Counted from the stretch's first letter, positions 8,602 through 17,553 are shown. The stretch is DNA of 64,000 nucleotides from Bacteroides sp. Marseille-P3684 (GCF_900291465.1 NZ_LT985808.1:535703-599702); one strand, 5' to 3'. Program-made: numbers and translations. Notes: generated by a model not told the origin, from the sequence alone.

Positions 8602-9044
8602 CGTGTGAATAAAACAAAAATGAATGGGCGATAAGGAAGAAGATTGCAAATCGGATTTAACCTTTACGCGCTGGTTTGCCCGTTTTTTCAAAAGTACGCG
8701 TTAGCTGAAAACGTCCAATCGGGAAAATATGGAAGGAAAACGGCGGTTTTGCCTTCCGGAATGTCAAAGACAGCAGAACGGACAGCCCGCGCTGCCCGTT
8801 CCCGTCGGGTGACCATGCACTGACCAAAGTCGGAAGTGTGCAGGGTCTTTCGCTTTCTCTTACATCGGATGATGCGTGCATCCGATAATTCCCCTAATCT
8901 AACGTATATGAATTGTAAAAATATGATACTAATTCTCTGTTTGGCTCCTATGAATGATGGGATTAGGATGTATCAGAGGAAGGACCGGCGGGAAGGGACA
9001 ACGGGCTGCAACGTCCTTGCAGAGGGACTTCCGTGTAGCAGGGG
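8602..9044. other. Non-coding stretch inside the candidate invertible segment
   Basis: Only short open frames without codon bias or recognisable motifs occur here. No promoter, RNA gene or IS end was seen. Confidence 0.5.
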
Positions 9045-9251
9045 TCAGGCGGCTGTGCAGATGCGGGCAATAGCCGTACCCACTATTGAACTGAACTTTG
9101 CCAATGACAGGTTACGGTCCAGATAAACGCGTTTCTGGTTCAAGTAATGGAGCATTTTACGGCATACTTCACCCCCTTTGCCTTCCGGGATACTTTCGGG
9201 GAAGGAGGGAACCTCCACTCTGGAAGAGTCAACCGTCGTTTCTGCACTCAT
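9045..9251 (-). pseudogene. N-terminal half of the inversion-split AraC-type regulator
   Basis: Read from ATG 9251: MSAETTVDSSRVEVPSF, then EVCRKMLHYLNQKRVYLDRNLSLAKFSSIVGT, the usual lead-in and first helices of an AraC DNA-binding domain. It then runs into unrelated codons (AIARICTAA) and stops at 9045. The break is at the 11-bp repeat 9075-9085. Joined in frame to the piece at 3963-4287 it restores a complete regulator of about 166 residues, with no large sensor domain. A good promoter lies upstream at 9287-9317, so in the present orientation a 68-residue truncated protein with an incomplete HTH could be made. An upstream ATG at 9320 is less likely because it lies at or before the promoter. 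Confidence 0.86.
9075..9085 (-). repeat. Right inverted repeat of the invertible segment
   Basis: CGTACCCACTA on the plus strand, the exact reverse complement of 3953-3963. Confidence 0.8.
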
Positions 9252-9286
9252 TTTTAGCCGTGACATAAGATAAAATTTTATGGCAG

Positions 9287-9317
9287 CAAATGTATAGCAT
9301 CTGCTAACATCCGACAA
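9287..9317 (-). promoter_or_regulatory. Promoter for the split AraC gene
   Basis: On the minus strand there is TTG (9317-9315), a 20-bp gap, then TACATTTG (9294-9287), a Bacteroides-type -33/-7 pair. It lies 36 bp before the ATG at 9251, outside the invertible segment, so it would drive the regulator only in the rejoined orientation. Confidence 0.65.
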
Positions 9318-9565
9318 CATTTTTCCTAAGAAATAAAACCTATAACATCAAAGTTTTTAAGAAGTTGGAAAAATCATTAATCAGGATAAAAGATAGATAT
9401 TACATAATTATTATATATACATAATATATTACTATTACTCCGTGTGGGCACACGGACGACATTTGTCAATGAACGGTGAAGGGAGGGAGCGGCAGACCGG
9501 GAATCATTGCCCGTGACAGGCAACAGGACACAACGGGGCTTCGCGAAAGAATTGCCGGTAGTCAA
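9318..9565. other. Intergenic region between split regulator and mutS
   Basis: AT-rich stretch with a run of TATA-like sequence (9400-9435) and a small hairpin CCGTGTG/CACACGG at 9440-9455, possibly a terminator fragment. Nothing else recognisable. Confidence 0.4.
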
Positions 9566-9595
9566 TTGCCAATTGTCGATTGTCGTGTATCTTTG
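9566..9595 (+). promoter_or_regulatory. mutS promoter
   Basis: TTG at 9566-9568, 19-bp gap, TATCTTTG at 9588-9595, 21 bp before the mutS ATG. Confidence 0.65.
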
Positions 9596-9616
9596 CGCTA
9601 AAAACAGATACTATAC

Positions 9617-12235
9617 ATGGCAAACGACGTGGTTCTTACGCCGATGATGAAACAGTACTTCGAGTTCAAGGCACAGCATCCCGATGCCGTCCTGCTGTTC
9701 CGTTGCGGCGACTTCTATGAAACCTATTCGGAGGATGCCATCATCGCCTCCGAGATACTGGGCATCACCCTTACCAAACGTGCCAACGGCGGGCAGTCGA
9801 AAGTGGTCGAGATGGCGGGATTTCCCCACCATGCGCTCGATACCTACCTGCCCAAGCTCATACGCGCCGGAAAGCGCGTGGCCATCTGCGACCAGCTCGA
9901 AGACCCCAAGCTCGCCAAGAAACTGGTGAAGCGTGGCATCACCGAACTGGTAACCCCGGGTGTGTCCATCAACGACAACGTACTCAACTACAAGGAGAAC
10001 AACTTCCTCGCCGCCGTGCACTTCGGCAAGCAGGCGTGCGGAGTGTCCTTCCTCGACATCTCCACGGGGGAGTTCCTCACCGCCGAAGGGACAACCGACT
10101 ACGTGGACAAGCTGCTGGGCAACTTCGCGCCCAAGGAGGTACTCTTCGAGCGCGGTCGCCGTCCGATGTTTGAAGGCAACTTCGGGTCGAAGTTCGTCAC
10201 CTTCGAGCTGGACGACTGGGTATTCACCGAGCAGACCGCCCTGCAGAAGCTCCTCAAGCACTTCGAGACAAAGAACCTCAAGGGCTTCGGCGTGGAGCAC
10301 CTGAAGATGGGCATCATCGCCTCAGGCGCCATCCTGCAATACCTCGAAATGACGCAGCATACGCAAATCGGCCACATCACCTCGCTGGCACGCATCGAGG
10401 AGGAACGCTACGTGCGGCTCGACAAGTTCACCGTGCGCAGCCTGGAGCTGGTGAGTTGCATGAACGAGGGAGGCACAAGCCTGCTCGACGTCATCGACCA
10501 GACCCTCTCGCCGATGGGGGCGCGCATGCTGAAGCGTTGGGTGGTCTTCCCGCTGACGAGCAAGAAGGCCATCGACGAACGGCTCGACGTGGTGGACTAC
10601 TTCTTCCGCGAACCGGAGTTCAAACAGCTGGTCGAGGAACAGCTCCGTCTGGTGGGCGACCTGGAACGCATCATCTCGAAGGTGGCAGTCGGACGGGTGA
10701 ACCCGCGCGAACTGGTGCAGCTGCGCACGGCACTGCAAGCCATCGAACCGGTGAAGCGTGCCTGTGAGAAGGCGAAGAACGACAGCCTGCGCCGCATCGG
10801 CGAACAGCTCAACGTCTGCGAGGTGATGCGCGACCGCATCGCCCGGGAAATCAATCCCGACCCGCCCGTCCTCCTTAACAAGGGAGGCGTCATCGCCGAC
10901 GGGGTGAACCAGGAGTTGGACGACCTGCGCCACATCGCCTTCTCGGGCAAGGACTACCTGGTGCAAATCCAGCAGCGCGAAAGCGAGGAGACGGGCATCC
11001 CCAGCCTGAAAATCGGCTACAACAATGTCTTCGGTTACTACATCGAGGTGCGCAATGCTCACAAGGACAAGGTGCCCGCCGAGTGGATACGCAAGCAGAC
11101 CCTTGCCAACGCCGAACGGTACATCACGCAGGAGCTGAAGGAATATGAAGAGAAGATACTGGGAGCGGAGGACAAGATACTCATCCTGGAGAACAAGCTC
11201 TACACCGACCTCGTGTCGGCACTGACGGAATACATCCCGACCATCCAGGTGAACGCTAACCAGATTGCCCGGCTCGACTGCCTGCTCTCGTTCGCCAACG
11301 TGGCGGCAGCGAATCACTACGTGCGTCCGGTCATCGACGAGAGCGACGTCATCGACATCCGACAGGGACGTCACCCGGTCATCGAACGGCAGATGCCCGT
11401 AGGGGAGAACTACGTGGCAAACGACGTGCTGCTCGACTCACAGAGCCAGCAGATTATCATCATCACCGGTCCGAACATGGCGGGTAAGTCCGCCCTGCTG
11501 CGACAGACGGCACTCATCACCATCCTGGCACAGATAGGCTGCTTCGTCCCGGCAGACAGTGCCCGCATCGGTCTGGTCGACAAGGTATTCACCCGCGTCG
11601 GTGCAAGCGACAACATCTCGGTGGGCGAGTCTACCTTCATGGTGGAGATGAACGAGGCATCGAACATCCTGAACAACCTGTCGCCACGGAGTCTGGTGCT
11701 CTTCGACGAGCTGGGACGAGGCACGTCGACCTACGACGGCATCTCCATCGCCTGGGCCATCGTGGAGTACATCCACGAACATCCGAAGGCAAAGGCACGG
11801 ACTCTCTTCGCCACGCACTACCACGAGCTGAACGAGATGGAGAAGACCTTCCCGCGCATCAAGAACTACAACGTCTCGGTAAAGGAAGTGGGCAACAAGG
11901 TGATTTTCCTGCGCAAGCTGGAGCGTGGCGGCAGCGAGCACTCCTTCGGTATCCACGTGGCAAAGATGGCGGGCATGCCCAAGAGCATCGTCCACCGTGC
12001 CAACGAGATCCTCAAGCAGCTGGAGCGCGACAACCGTCAGCAGGGCATCGCCCACAGCACAGTGCCGAAGGTAGAGACCGCCCCGTCAGGCGTACAGCTG
12101 AGCTTCTTCCAGCTCGACGACCCGGTGTTGAGCCAGATACGTGACGAGCTGCTCCACCTCGACGTGAACAACCTCACGCCGCTCGAAGCACTCAACAAGC
12201 TCAACGACATCAAGAAGATACTGAAGGGGAGGTGA
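9617..12235 (+). CDS. mutS: DNA mismatch repair ATPase MutS
   Basis: 872 residues, normal MutS length. The mismatch-recognition domain starts near the N-terminus with [14 protein letters not shown], including the Phe-x-Glu wedge. Connector, lever and clamp regions follow. The ATPase domain has Walker [12 protein letters not shown], the signature [12 protein letters not shown], Walker [17 protein letters not shown] and the ATHYHEL motif. MutS binds mispaired bases in duplex DNA and recruits MutL. The start at 9617 fits the promoter 21 bp upstream. It is transcribed alone and ends in a strong bidirectional hairpin. No mutL is in the window. Confidence 0.97.
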   Translation: MANDVVLTPMMKQYFEFKAQHPDAVLLFRCGDFYETYSEDAIIASEILGITLTKRANGGQSKVVEMAGFPHHALDTYLPKLIRAGKRVAICDQLEDPKLAKKLVKRGITELVTPGVSINDNVLNYKENNFLAAVHFGKQACGVSFLDISTGEFLTAEGTTDYVDKLLGNFAPKEVLFERGRRPMFEGNFGSKFVTFELDDWVFTEQTALQKLLKHFETKNLKGFGVEHLKMGIIASGAILQYLEMTQHTQIGHITSLARIEEERYVRLDKFTVRSLELVSCMNEGGTSLLDVIDQTLSPMGARMLKRWVVFPLTSKKAIDERLDVVDYFFREPEFKQLVEEQLRLVGDLERIISKVAVGRVNPRELVQLRTALQAIEPVKRACEKAKNDSLRRIGEQLNVCEVMRDRIAREINPDPPVLLNKGGVIADGVNQELDDLRHIAFSGKDYLVQIQQRESEETGIPSLKIGYNNVFGYYIEVRNAHKDKVPAEWIRKQTLANAERYITQELKEYEEKILGAEDKILILENKLYTDLVSALTEYIPTIQVNANQIARLDCLLSFANVAAANHYVRPVIDESDVIDIRQGRHPVIERQMPVGENYVANDVLLDSQSQQIIIITGPNMAGKSALLRQTALITILAQIGCFVPADSARIGLVDKVFTRVGASDNISVGESTFMVEMNEASNILNNLSPRSLVLFDELGRGTSTYDGISIAWAIVEYIHEHPKAKARTLFATHYHELNEMEKTFPRIKNYNVSVKEVGNKVIFLRKLERGGSEHSFGIHVAKMAGMPKSIVHRANEILKQLERDNRQQGIAHSTVPKVETAPSGVQLSFFQLDDPVLSQIRDELLHLDVNNLTPLEALNKLNDIKKILKGR

Positions 12236-12248
12236 TGGGATATCAAGT

Positions 12249-12310
12249 CAGAGGCACAAAGACACGGAATGATGACTTCGGTTCATATTCTCCGTATCTT
12301 TGTGCCTCTG
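12249..12310. terminator. Bidirectional terminator between mutS and the small-protein operon
   Basis: A 14-bp perfect stem (12249-12262 with 12297-12310) is extended, after one C-A mismatch, by ACGGA/TCCGT around a 28-nt inner part. It lies 13 bp after mutS and touches the 3' end of the converging small gene. Confidence 0.75.
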
Positions 12311-12312
12311 TC

Positions 12313-12417
12313 TTATAAGTCTTTCAGCCACTTCTTACCACGTTTGGTGTGAATCCAAATGGCAAAGATTCCTGCAACAATCAGTGCAATCGTGTATACC
12401 ATACTAAGCATTAACAT
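12313..12417 (-). CDS. 34-residue single-span membrane protein
   Basis: Reads MLMLSMVYTIALIVAGIFAI followed by WIHTKRGKKWLKDL. One hydrophobic helix (about 3-21) is followed by a short positively charged tail, so the tail should face the cytoplasm. The start is 7 bp after the stop of the DUF6722-type gene, so the two are cotranscribed. Similar tiny proteins with a TKxGKKWL ending accompany this family in Bacteroides, by recollection. Function unknown. An alternative start two codons in is possible. Confidence 0.7.
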   Translation of the reverse strand: MLMLSMVYTIALIVAGIFAIWIHTKRGKKWLKDL

Positions 12418-12424
12418 AAGCTTC

Positions 12425-12673
12425 TCATTTTAGTATTCTATTACCTAACCAAGCAAACAAAAGAGTCACAACAGAACCCACAAGAACAGAGTACAGCAAC
12501 AGGCTTATATTTACATTGTCTTTTGTGAACACAGTTGCAAAACTACCAATCACCAATCCGGCAAAAGCCAGTTTGGATAAGTCATACAGATACTTTGCCA
12601 GATTGTCTCGACGTGTTTTATCACGCTCCTTCGCTTCATTTCGCTCCGCTTGTTGTTGTTCCCATCTCCCCAT
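12425..12673 (-). CDS. DUF6722-like small membrane protein
   Basis: 82 residues. A charged N-terminal segment (MGRWEQQQAERNEAKERDK...) is followed by two predicted membrane helices (about 33-50 and 57-77) with a short polar link containing TKDN. The arrangement matches the Bacteroidales DUF6722 family. No enzymatic motif. First gene of a two-gene unit with the 34-residue membrane protein, which suggests the two act together in the inner membrane. Family assignment is from sequence appearance and not certain. Confidence 0.7.
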   Translation of the reverse strand: MGRWEQQQAERNEAKERDKTRRDNLAKYLYDLSKLAFAGLVIGSFATVFTKDNVNISLLLYSVLVGSVVTLLFAWLGNRILK

Positions 12674-12699
12674 AAACTTGAACTATTAGTGTTTTGGAA

Positions 12700-12730
12700 C
12701 AAAAATACATAATCTAAAGCATTAAGCAAA
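12700..12730 (-). promoter_or_regulatory. Promoter of the small membrane protein pair
   Basis: Minus strand: TTTG (12730-12727), exactly 19 bp, then TATTTTTG (12707-12700), 26 bp before the ATG at 12673. A full match to the Bacteroides consensus. Confidence 0.75.
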
Positions 12731-12786
12731 TTTATTCCTTTAGAAACTTTCATGTTCCTTTCACATTTTTCTAACCGACACGGTCT

Positions 12787-13626
12787 TCATCTTATTATCA
12801 ACGGAGCTTCTTTCAGCCAGTCGACCACCAATGAAACGGCGTAGGAGAGGTTTGCACCGAAACCATGATTCTCGCCGGGAATGAGGTTGAGGGTACAAAA
12901 AGCCATCTCGCGTTGGAAACGTTCGCCGTAGGTGTAAGGCACCACACGGTCGTCCATACCGTGGATGACGAGGGCAGGACCGTCATAGCGTGCCGCCGTC
13001 TCATAGACAGGCAGACTGATGGCTGTCTGAATATAGGCACGTCCGAGTCTGACACCCGACGGCAGCTGCACATATTCCGGGGCATGCCACGGGTCGTACA
13101 TGGCACCCATCGTATTGCCACGCAAGGCATCGTCGCGCAGGACGGCGGCAGGAGCCATCATCACCAGCCTCTGCACGACACGGCTTCCCAACCGTCCGGC
13201 AGTCATGGCTGCGACGACACCTCCCTGGGAATGCCCGAGGAGAGAGATGCCGTCGGTCTGCGGAAGCTTGCGCACACAGGCAATGACCGCCATCGCATCG
13301 TCGATTTCGTTGAGGACGGTCATCTCCTCAAACTTGCCTTCGCTCCGTCCGTGAGCATTGAAATCGAAGCGCATCACCCCGAAGCCTTCCTCCAGCAGAC
13401 GGGCTGCCAGTGCCCGATGGAGCGGCTCCTCCATGTTGCCCGTGAATCCGTGGCAAATCACCACCACGTGACACTTTTCTCCCTGGGACAATGCAGGCAG
13501 CTGCAAGTGGGCAGCCAACCGCCCCATGGAACCTTTCACAAAGAAGGTAGAGTCGGTCTGTGCCGACGCTACGACGCCGCAGAGGACCATCACCAGAGCG
13601 GCAACCACGCTTTTGAGTCTCATCAT
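12787..13626 (-). CDS. Secreted alpha/beta hydrolase, cinnamoyl/feruloyl esterase-like
   Basis: 279 residues starting MMRLKSVVAALVM with a signal peptide ending near ASAQ. An alpha/beta hydrolase fold follows: oxyanion region CHGFTGN, the family motif FDFNAHGRSEGKFEEMT, nucleophile elbow GHSQGG, acid Asp in GMDDRVVP and catalytic His in GENHGFG. The HGFTGN plus RFDFN(G/A)HG(R/D)S combination is typical of gut cinnamoyl/feruloyl esterases, which release hydroxycinnamates from plant cell-wall polysaccharides. Substrate is inference. The start was chosen for the signal peptide; the frame extends upstream without support. Confidence 0.78.
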   Translation of the reverse strand: MMRLKSVVAALVMVLCGVVASAQTDSTFFVKGSMGRLAAHLQLPALSQGEKCHVVVICHGFTGNMEEPLHRALAARLLEEGFGVMRFDFNAHGRSEGKFEEMTVLNEIDDAMAVIACVRKLPQTDGISLLGHSQGGVVAAMTAGRLGSRVVQRLVMMAPAAVLRDDALRGNTMGAMYDPWHAPEYVQLPSGVRLGRAYIQTAISLPVYETAARYDGPALVIHGMDDRVVPYTYGERFQREMAFCTLNLIPGENHGFGANLSYAVSLVVDWLKEAPLIIR

Positions 13627-13726
13627 AAATCGTTCGTTGTCTGTTTGCCTGCAAATGTAGCAAAGATGAGGCGGAGACGGAAACATTTCTTGACCTTCAT
13701 CAATGCACACATTCCTGTCCGTAACT

Positions 13727-13734
13727 TATCTTTG
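13727..13734 (+). promoter_or_regulatory. -7 element of the DoxX gene
   Basis: TATCTTTG, 34 bp before the ATG at 13769. The -33 box is not clear. Confidence 0.5.
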
Positions 13735-13768
13735 CAGCCGTAACAAGTTAATAAAAGGAGAAATACGT

Positions 13769-14191
13769 ATGAAACTGAACAAAGACTTCCTGCGCTGCAA
13801 CGACCTCGGACTGCTCGTGCTGCGCCTGACAATGGGCGGGCTGATGCTCTTCCACGGTGTACATAAACTGACTCACGGGGTGGGCTTCATCGGCGACATG
13901 CTCGCCGGGATGGGGCTGCCTTCCTTCATTGCCTACGGTGCCCTCCTGGGCGAAGTCGTGGCATCGCTGATGCTCATCATCGGACTGTGGACACGCCTCG
14001 CTGCCGTCGTCTTTGCCGGCAACATGGTGGTTGCCATCCTCATGGTACACCTGCCGCAATTCTTTGCGGTCGACCCCATGACGGGAGGATGGACTGTCGA
14101 ACTGCCCATGCTCTACCTGCTCGGAGCCGGTGCACTCTGCCTCACCGGAGGCGGACGTTATGCCCTCACACGGGGTAGCGTGCTCGACTGA
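13769..14191 (+). CDS. DoxX family membrane protein
   Basis: 140 residues with four predicted membrane helices. The family pattern is visible in LVLRLTMGGLMLFHGVHKL, GEVVASLMLIIGLWTRLAAV and a C-terminal GAGALCLTGGGRYAL. DoxX-like proteins are inner-membrane proteins linked to redox or sulfur metabolism, but their molecular role is often unknown. The ATG at 13769 follows an AAAGGAGAAA-type ribosome site, better than upstream in-frame ATGs. It stands alone between a divergent esterase gene and a converging peptidase gene. Confidence 0.85.
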   Translation: MKLNKDFLRCNDLGLLVLRLTMGGLMLFHGVHKLTHGVGFIGDMLAGMGLPSFIAYGALLGEVVASLMLIIGLWTRLAAVVFAGNMVVAILMVHLPQFFAVDPMTGGWTVELPMLYLLGAGALCLTGGGRYALTRGSVLD

Positions 14192-14210
14192 ACCATCCCC
14201 GTCAGACGGA

Positions 14211-14268
14211 AAAGAGGGAAGAACGGAACATACATGCCTCTGGGGCCATGTTCCGTTCTTCCCTCTTT
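14211..14268. terminator. Strong bidirectional terminator
   Basis: A perfect 21-bp stem (14211-14231 with 14248-14268) around a 16-nt loop lies between the converging DoxX and M16 peptidase genes. A/T runs at both feet allow termination in either direction. Confidence 0.85.
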
Positions 14269-14281
14269 GTGTTGTTCAGTC

Positions 14282-15502
14282 CTATGTATAAATGAGGGTC
14301 GACAGCGTCGACTCGTCAAACATCTCGTTGGCTATGTCAAGCAGCTCGGACGAAGTGAGTGCCTCGATGCGGGCATACAGCTCGGCACTGTCCTCGTAAC
14401 GCCCGTAGTGGAGGAACGTCTTCCCCATGTCGAGTGCCAGATTCTCGAAGTTGTCGCTCGCCACGGCTATCTGTCCGATGATCTGCTTCTTGGCTGCTGA
14501 CAGCCGGGCGTCCGTCAACCGGACGTTGCGCAGGCGTGCCAGTTCCTTATAGACCAGCTCCAGACAGGTACCCACGTCGGCAGGGTCACAACCGAAGTAG
14601 ATGCTCATCACCCCCGTGTCGGTGTACGACGTCAGGTTGCTCTCCACGTTGTAGACCAGTCCGCGACGCTCGCGCAACGCCACGTTCAGTCTGCTGTTCA
14701 TGCCCGGTCCTCCCAGGATGTTGTTGAGCAGGTACAGTCCCGTGCGTCGGTTGCTGTGTGCGTCGTAGCTCCGTCTGCCCAACATGACGTGTGCCTGGTG
14801 GGTGTCGCGCCGCAGCGTCTGTGAAGCAGGTTCGTAGGGAGGTAGCGGAAGGGTACGTCGGTTGGGCGTGCCCGGCTCCCGGTCTCCCGTCAGCTTCTCC
14901 AGCGTACGCACCACCCGACGGAAGTCCACATTGCCACGCAGGAAGAACACCATGTTGGAAGGCGTGTAGAAGCGGCGTGTCCATCCCAGCGCGTCGGCTG
15001 AACCGAAACCACGTAAGCGGACCGGGTCACCCAGGATGTTGCGCCCCAGCGGATGTCCGTGGAAGAGCAGCTCCTCGAAGTCGTCGAATATCAGCTCCGA
15101 CGGACTGTCCTCGTAGCTCTGTATCTCGTCGAGAATGACCTCTACCTCGCGTCCGATTTCATGAGACGGGAAGACACTGTGGAAGGTGATGTCGGCAAGC
15201 AGCTCTGCCGCCCGGGCAAAATCGTCGGCGAGGAAAGCCGTATAGATGGTTGTCTCCTCCTTGTTCGTGAAGGCGTTGAGGTCTCCCCCGACGCGCTCCA
15301 TCCGGTTCAGGATGTGCCAGGCACGACGCTTCTCCGTCCCTTTGAAGATGAGGTGCTCCACGAAGTGCGCCATGCCCTGTTCGTTGTCCGCCTCGTCGCG
15401 CGTCCCGGCATCAATGGTAAAGCCTCCGTATGCCACGGGGGTAGCCGATGGTGCCTGAATGATGCGCAGTCCGTTGGGCAAAGTATGTTGATTCAGTTCC
15501 AT
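14282..15502 (-). CDS. M16 family zinc metallopeptidase
   Basis: 406 residues from MELNQHTLPNGLRII. The inverted zinc motif HFVEH appears near residue 50, with the downstream glutamate in EVEVILDEIQSYED. The C-terminal inactive-type M16 half follows (GGPGMNSRLNVALRERRGLVYNVES). This is the single-chain, roughly 400-residue processing-peptidase type. No signal peptide is visible, so it is probably cytoplasmic. The start at 15502 is set by homology to the family N-terminus and by the promoter at 15534; in-frame upstream residues lack similarity. Confidence 0.92.
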   Translation of the reverse strand: MELNQHTLPNGLRIIQAPSATPVAYGGFTIDAGTRDEADNEQGMAHFVEHLIFKGTEKRRAWHILNRMERVGGDLNAFTNKEETTIYTAFLADDFARAAELLADITFHSVFPSHEIGREVEVILDEIQSYEDSPSELIFDDFEELLFHGHPLGRNILGDPVRLRGFGSADALGWTRRFYTPSNMVFFLRGNVDFRRVVRTLEKLTGDREPGTPNRRTLPLPPYEPASQTLRRDTHQAHVMLGRRSYDAHSNRRTGLYLLNNILGGPGMNSRLNVALRERRGLVYNVESNLTSYTDTGVMSIYFGCDPADVGTCLELVYKELARLRNVRLTDARLSAAKKQIIGQIAVASDNFENLALDMGKTFLHYGRYEDSAELYARIEALTSSELLDIANEMFDESTLSTLIYT

Positions 15503-15533
15503 GCTCTTTTCGTTCGGATCAGGTTTCAGCCTG

Positions 15534-15564
15534 CAAAGGTAACGCTTCCGCCGACAACGGGCAA
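15534..15564 (-). promoter_or_regulatory. Promoter of the M16 peptidase gene
   Basis: Minus strand: TTG (15564-15562), 20 bp, TACCTTTG (15541-15534), 31 bp before the ATG. Confidence 0.6.
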
Positions 15565-15658
15565 CGGAGGTCCGGCAAATCTTGACCGCCGGACAAGTGT
15601 TCCCACCACAAGGAGCGGTCCTGACTGCATACTTTTTCTTTAGATTCGATAACTTTTG

Positions 15659-15690
15659 TTTGCACTTTCCGAAAGATATGCCTACCTTTG
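15659..15690 (+). promoter_or_regulatory. Promoter of the DUF3089 lipoprotein gene
   Basis: TTTG at 15659-15662, 20 bp, TACCTTTG at 15683-15690, 24 bp before the ATG at 15715. Confidence 0.7.
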
Positions 15691-15714
15691 CAGGCGAATA
15701 GTGAAGAAACATTT

Positions 15715-16665
15715 ATGAAACAGCTCTCTCACATCCTGCTCACTGTCATCTTAGTGTGCATGGGGTGCTCGGACAAGACCGCGCACTACCTGATGCCGTC
15801 GGCACCTGACTATGGCGAAGAGAACGCCTGGTACAAGGAGCTGAATGTTCCGCAGGGGGACAACAACTCCACAGCCGACGTGTTCTACATCGCTCCCACG
15901 TGCGTGTGGGACTGGCACGACAGCCAGGGAAACACGATGCACTTTGAAGACGTCTACAACGCCGACCAGCGCGAGGCACTGCGTCCGTCACTGGAACTGG
16001 CAGCTGACATATTTGCCCCGACGAACAACTTCTATGCTCCCTACTACCGCCAGATTACATTGGAATCGTGGATGGAAGGGGAGGACACTGTCGAGAAACG
16101 GTTCCCCTATGCCATGAGCGACGTCAAACGTGCCTTTAACCACTACCTCGAACACGACAACGGAGGGCGTCCGTTCATCCTGGCAGGCTTCAGCCAAGGT
16201 GCCAAGGCGGTGGTCGAACTGCTCAAGGACATGCCAGCCGACGTACACAGCCGCATGGTAGCAGCCTACGTCATCGGCTACAACGTGAGCGAACGTACGG
16301 CGAGCTACTTCAAGACCATCCAGGCGGCACGCGATTCCATCGACACGGGCGTCACCGTCTGCTACAATTCCGTGGCAAGCCCTGAAGCGGTCTGTCCCGT
16401 CCTGGGAGAAGGCTCCCTGTGCATCAATCCCGTGAACTGGAAGACGGACGGCAGCCCTGCCTATCTCAACGACACCGTCACCGTCCGCGTGGACACGAAA
16501 CAGCACGTACTGCTCGTCGAGGGCTTTAATCCACAACAATACTACCTGCCGTCACTCGGCTCCATGTTCCCCGTAGGCAACTACCATCTCCAGGAACTCA
16601 CGTTCTACGCCGACTGCCTCCGCCGCAACGTGGAACAGCGCGTGCGTAGCTACTACCGCCGGTAG
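15715..16665 (+). CDS. DUF3089 lipoprotein (alpha/beta-hydrolase-like)
   Basis: 316 residues with a lipoprotein signal (LVCMGCSD). The sequence follows the DUF3089 pattern: DVFYIAPTCVWDW, FAPTNNFYAPYYRQ, a nucleophile-elbow-like AGFSQGAKAV, and late motifs SLCINPVNW and VEGFNPQQYY. The fold is alpha/beta hydrolase and GFSQG supplies a candidate catalytic serine. No substrate is established for the family as far as I know. Divergent from the M16 gene, with its own promoter. Likely anchored in the envelope. Confidence 0.85.
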   Translation: MKQLSHILLTVILVCMGCSDKTAHYLMPSAPDYGEENAWYKELNVPQGDNNSTADVFYIAPTCVWDWHDSQGNTMHFEDVYNADQREALRPSLELAADIFAPTNNFYAPYYRQITLESWMEGEDTVEKRFPYAMSDVKRAFNHYLEHDNGGRPFILAGFSQGAKAVVELLKDMPADVHSRMVAAYVIGYNVSERTASYFKTIQAARDSIDTGVTVCYNSVASPEAVCPVLGEGSLCINPVNWKTDGSPAYLNDTVTVRVDTKQHVLLVEGFNPQQYYLPSLGSMFPVGNYHLQELTFYADCLRRNVEQRVRSYYRR

Positions 16666-16701
16666 GTAAACCGGAACCTGATGTAACGCTTTACAAATTG
16701 T

Positions 16702-16779
16702 TTCCCCACACCCACGCATGACAATGAGTCCCCATACGAAATGTGTTCGGGGGATGTATGTATGAACGGTTGTGGGGAA
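16702..16779 (-). terminator. Structured 3' region of the tatC transcript
   Basis: TTCCCCACA at 16702-16710 pairs with TGTGGGGAA at 16771-16779, just behind the tatC stop. An inner hairpin forms from TCCCC (16729-16733) and GGGGA (16750-16754) with CGAA/TTCG inside. Possible terminator, without a long T run. Confidence 0.4.
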
Positions 16780-17553
16780 TCAATCTTTCACCAGGAAAGT
16801 ACTCACCTCGTAGAGGAGGCAGATAGGGAGGGCGACGATGCAGAGGGTGAAGATGTCGGATGTGGGAGTGATGATGGCAGACACCACGAGGATGACTACC
16901 ACGGCATGCTTGCGGTAACGGCGCATGAACGTCCGACGGAGGATGCCCAACTTGCCGAGCACCCAGCACACGATGGGCAGCTCGAAAAGGATGCCCAGGA
17001 GGAAACACATGACAAGCAGCGTGTCCATGTAGGATTGCAGGGTGATGAGGTTCTCCACGTCGGGACTGACCTGATAGGTGCCGAGGAAACGGAACGTCAG
17101 GGGAAAGATGAGGAAGTAGCACAGCGCCACGCCGAGCAGGAACATGACGTAGCCGGACACCACGGCACGCACCCCGTAGCGACGTTCCTTCGGGTAAAGC
17201 CCGGGGGAGACGAAGCGGAACAGCTCGTAGAGGCAATAGGGAGAAGCGGCCATGAGACCGACGTAGAGCGAGGTCTTGACGTGAATCTTGAATTGCTCCG
17301 CCAGCCCCGTGTTGATGAGCTCGACGTGGAACGACGACGGTGAGCCATCCGCCAGCCAGCCGCTTACGCCAGCCAGCAGACGGTAGAGGATGAAGTCGTC
17401 GTGCTTCGGTGCCAGAATGGCGGCAAACACGGCATCCTTGAAGGCGAAGGCGACGACGGCACATGCCACCGTCACCACCGCCATGCGCAGGAGGGAGCCG
17501 CGCAGCACGTCGAGATGGTCCCAGAAGGTCATCGCGGAGTTATTGTCCGTCAT
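16780..17553 (-). CDS. tatC: Sec-independent protein translocase TatC
   Basis: 257 residues with six predicted membrane helices. The family motifs are the N-terminal [14 protein letters not shown] (matching the E/D-H-L-x-E-L-R type substrate-binding region), [30 protein letters not shown], and [12 protein letters not shown] in the last part. TatC recognises twin-arginine signal peptides in the inner membrane. It overlaps the 3' end of tatA by 14 bp. Two proteins with twin-arginine motifs are encoded a little upstream in the same direction and are plausible clients. Confidence 0.95.
   Translation of the reverse strand: MTDNNSAMTFWDHLDVLRGSLLRMAVVTVACAVVAFAFKDAVFAAILAPKHDDFILYRLLAGVSGWLADGSPSSFHVELINTGLAEQFKIHVKTSLYVGLMAASPYCLYELFRFVSPGLYPKERRYGVRAVVSGYVMFLLGVALCYFLIFPLTFRFLGTYQVSPDVENLITLQSYMDTLLVMCFLLGILFELPIVCWVLGKLGILRRTFMRRYRKHAVVVILVVSAIITPTSDIFTLCIVALPICLLYEVSTFLVKD

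Larger units (their letters stand above)
3953..9085. other. Candidate invertible DNA segment (about 5.1 kb) bounded by 11-bp inverted repeats
   Basis: The bounding repeats are TAGTGGGTACG at 3953-3963 and its reverse complement at 9075-9085. Flipping the interval rebuilds one uninterrupted AraC-type regulator of about 166 residues, read on the minus strand from 9251. The coiled-coil lipoprotein gene would then lie directly downstream of it in the same direction. The segment contains the regulator's 3' half, the lipoprotein gene, a terminator, a long hairpin and a palindrome array. A complete tyrosine recombinase gene sits 86 bp outside the left end. The inversion history is deduced from the sequence; whether it still switches is inference. 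Confidence 0.8.
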
